A stretch of DNA of 24,204 nucleotides from JBMYQA01 sp049600855 (GTDB lineage Bacteria > Bacteroidota > Bacteroidia > Cytophagales > Flammeovirgaceae), in NCBI GenBank assembly GCA_049600855.1, contig JBMYQA010000068.1, positions 1 through 24,204 on the forward strand, in the 5' to 3' direction. A model generated the notes under the pieces. That model worked only from the letters and a program-made list of their open reading frames with translations, had not been told where the DNA came from and did not search any database. Shown in pieces: positions 22,243 through 24,204 of the stretch. How positions within the stretch are numbered: position 1 is the stretch's first letter; each line of letters starts with the position of its first letter. The translations under genes were made by a program, and so were the position numbers.

Positions 22243-24204
22243 TTATTCAGCTGCAATTTCGTAAACGGTTTCCGTTAAGGCATCTAAGCCCGCATCAGTG
22301 ACAAAGTAACTCATGTGATCACAGGCTACTTCGATTTTCTTAGGAGCAGGGCTTCGTTCTTCGGAAACTTCTTTGATGCTATCTACAGACACCGCAATAT
22401 CATTACGCACTTTGAAAATCAAGTCGTCCAGTAATTTAGCTTGACCATCGCTGCCTAACTTAGCAATTGCGGCTTTGATCGTCTTTTTCGCTGCATCAGT
22501 TTGCATTCTAGGAATCTGAGAAGTATCTCCACAAATGATGGTATAAGGAATTTTTGGATCAAATGTGCTTCCATTTAGATTCTTGATGAAATCAGACTCG
22601 GCATTCATTTGTTGTAAGGTGACAAATACCTTTTCGTTCACTTTCTTCAACAAGAAGGATAGTGGCGCCATGTAGATGGCACTGATACTGATTTTACCCA
22701 ATACGAAACTCATGGCTACTTTTGCCCATTTGTATACATCTGACCACGCAGAGCCGCCATTTGGTGTGCCTAGCTGGATCAGGTGATTCACAAACTCATT
22801 GCCTCCCTCTTTTTCAATCATCCAGCGCGATACTAAACCTCCCATGGAGTGGGCAACAATATGTAAAGTCTTGCCATGCCCAGCACCCAAGCCAATTGCT
22901 TCTAGGCGTTGTTTGAATAATCGAGCCGTTTCCTCAATTGGTGTGTTTAAGTTTTCATAATCAAATGTCAGTATTAAATCATAGAGATCGCCCATGTATT
23001 TGGTGCTGCCATTTTCCTGAATGGTTCCTTTGCGCACCGCTTTGGTCATATCTAAGGTGTCGCCAATGATACCGTGTATAAACACAACAATACGCTCTGA
23101 TTTAGCAACCTTGGCTTTGATGTCTTCGGTATCTTTATTGTATTCGATGTCTTCTCCATCTTGCGAAACAATACCTTCGGCGAGAATGGGATATTCATCT
23201 TTATAACCGAGTTTTCTCAAGACTACTTTTTTGAAAAGAATCTTAATGGATCCGCCTAGACTTCGGGTGCCAGCAGGTGTAGGTTCAGGTAGTTGATCAA
23301 TGGTGACTTTAGTATTCCCATGTTCATCGGTAAAGGAACCACCCAATGGAATAAACGAACCCGTTGCTTCGTCATAACCGACAGGGAGCACCATTTCATT
23401 TTCTTCTAAACCATCTAACGAAAGCTCAAGCGGAGCGTCTTCATTGACTACACTGGTATCCGTCACATCAGTGATTTCCAAAATACTCAACGGCGCGGCC
23501 TTGCCTTGCGGCTGATTCAAAGGCATATCCTGAATGGCTGGATTACCCGATAAAGCAGCTGGCACGGCCTTATGTGCTTCTTTAGCGCCACCCACTGCAC
23601 GAGTAGCTTCTTTTTGAGTAGATAAGTTGATTTTTGCTTTTAAACCTGAATGAGCAGCAACCGTTAAGCCATGTAATTGAACATCCTCATCTGCTAAGCT
23701 TACACCAGCTAATGGGCGAGTCACAGTTACATGTACATCCCTGACAGTCCAATCTGCTGTATTACCTACTGCAAAATCATCTAGTTCATCATCATCTAAT
23801 GCAGCGCGGTCCGTTTTAGGATCCTTTACATCTAATTCTAAAGATTCAAGGTTGTATCCCGTTGTATCAAATTCAACGGTACTTACAATTACTTTTAATA
23901 AATCATTAATTGATGTAATTCCCCAAGAGGCTAATGCCTTTGGTACTGAAGTAGGAATAGCATCTAAAGGAGTGTCTATTTTAGGATGTTTAAATTTTGC
24001 ATAAACTTCTTCGCCAGGATTCAGCTTTTGTATAGGTAAATAACTATTATTAGCACTAAAATCTTCACTCATATAAACGAGGGAAACATATAAGATTTCA
24101 TCACTAGTATTTTTAATCTTAAATCGAAACTTTGGGGCATACCATTTATCCTTCTTACTGTTATATTCATATTCTAAATGGATAGGAGCTGACAGATCAA
24201 ATGC
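22243..24204 (-). CDS. C-terminal part of a large protein with an alpha/beta-hydrolase (lipase-like) domain, cut by the window edge
   Basis: The ATG at 24072 is internal: reading on toward the edge, the same frame stays open for 44 more codons (including ITNTS-like KIKNTSDEILYVSLVY) up to 24204, so the true N-terminus is outside. The visible 653 residues begin with a beta-rich region (FKIKNTSDEILYVSLVYM, LNPGEEVYAKF, then LKVIVSTVEFDT). A long, Asp/Ala-rich central region follows. The last part is an alpha/beta hydrolase: oxyanion-type IVVFIHGIIGDT, nucleophile in LHIVAHSMGGLVSRWMI (serine codon at 22846-22848), LIQLGTPNGGS and a late CDHMSYFVT that probably supplies the catalytic His. The N-terminal beta region resembles those seen downstream of caspase-like or CHAT protease domains in bacterial proteins, but the protease, if any, lies outside the window. 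Esterase or lipase activity is inferred from motifs. Confidence 0.82.
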   Translation of the reverse strand, partial: AFDLSAPIHLEYEYNSKKDKWYAPKFRFKIKNTSDEILYVSLVYMSEDFSANNSYLPIQKLNPGEEVYAKFKHPKIDTPLDAIPTSVPKALASWGITSINDLLKVIVSTVEFDTTGYNLESLELDVKDPKTDRAALDDDELDDFAVGNTADWTVRDVHVTVTRPLAGVSLADEDVQLHGLTVAAHSGLKAKINLSTQKEATRAVGGAKEAHKAVPAALSGNPAIQDMPLNQPQGKAAPLSILEITDVTDTSVVNEDAPLELSLDGLEENEMVLPVGYDEATGSFIPLGGSFTDEHGNTKVTIDQLPEPTPAGTRSLGGSIKILFKKVVLRKLGYKDEYPILAEGIVSQDGEDIEYNKDTEDIKAKVAKSERIVVFIHGIIGDTLDMTKAVRKGTIQENGSTKYMGDLYDLILTFDYENLNTPIEETARLFKQRLEAIGLGAGHGKTLHIVAHSMGGLVSRWMIEKEGGNEFVNHLIQLGTPNGGSAWSDVYKWAKVAMSFVLGKISISAIYMAPLSFLLKKVNEKVFVTLQQMNAESDFIKNLNGSTFDPKIPYTIICGDTSQIPRMQTDAAKKTIKAAIAKLGSDGQAKLLDDLIFKVRNDIAVSVDSIKEVSEERSPAPKKIEVACDHMSYFVTDAGLDALTETVYEIAAE

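Noticed and set aside
24072..24074. ATG as the start of the lipase-like protein
   Set aside because: The frame continues open to the window edge with protein-like composition, so this methionine is internal.
1..24204. tRNA, rRNA, CRISPR array, insertion sequence or prophage
   Set aside because: I looked for cloverleaf-like T-loops, regularly spaced repeats, transposase motifs and phage genes and saw none.

Overview
The window looks like chromosomal DNA of a Bacteroidota bacterium, most likely a free-living Cytophagales-type organism. The basis is AT-rich intergenic DNA, genes with little Shine-Dalgarno signal, several matches to the Bacteroidota promoter (TTG, about 19-23 nt, TAnnTTTG), and typical families: DUF3127, TPR- or HEAT-bearing anti-sigma proteins, DUF4097 proteins, YceI, TPR-SpoIIE phosphatases, and an acpP-fabF-rnc cluster. 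The genus cannot be named from sequence alone. No tRNA, rRNA, CRISPR array, insertion sequence or phage gene was seen.

Layout, left to right. (1) 145-1900: a small TPR protein converges on an ECF sigma factor with its membrane anti-sigma/TPR partner. (2) 2207-6920, all minus strand: a SulP anion transporter with a STAS domain and an extra C-terminal domain, a secreted two-lobed aspartyl protease with a PDZ domain, and a secreted cyclophilin. (3) 7088-9073, plus strand: a TPR/transmembrane/SpoIIE-type phosphatase. (4) 9187-10392: an SSB-like DUF3127 protein (minus) and a YceI protein (plus) diverge from a promoter region holding a repeated palindromic motif. (5) 10513-14641, minus strand: rnc, fabF, acpP, miaA and an acyl-CoA-binding protein, i.e. 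fatty-acid and RNA housekeeping. Strong terminators separate acpP, fabF and rnc. (6) 14784-18990: a secreted protein with four Ig-like repeats (minus) diverges from a two-gene plus-strand unit, a SPOR-like lipoprotein-free secreted protein and a periplasmic TPR protein. (7) 19117-22169: a second ECF sigma operon, with sigma factor, HEAT-repeat anti-sigma protein and two secreted DUF4097 paralogues. It is bounded on both sides by strong terminators. (8) 22243 to the window end: the C-terminal 653 residues of a larger protein carrying an alpha/beta-hydrolase (lipase-like) domain. The reading frame stays open to the right edge, so the N-terminus is outside the window.

Taken together, the window mixes housekeeping genes with envelope sensing and signalling: two sigma/anti-sigma pairs, a phosphatase, and many exported beta-rich or TPR proteins. 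The points most worth following are the truncated lipase fusion at the right edge, the SSB-like tail on the DUF3127 protein, the sigma/HEAT/DUF4097 operon, and the operator-like repeat in the YceI promoter. No system here can be called new with confidence; the right-edge protein is the best candidate.
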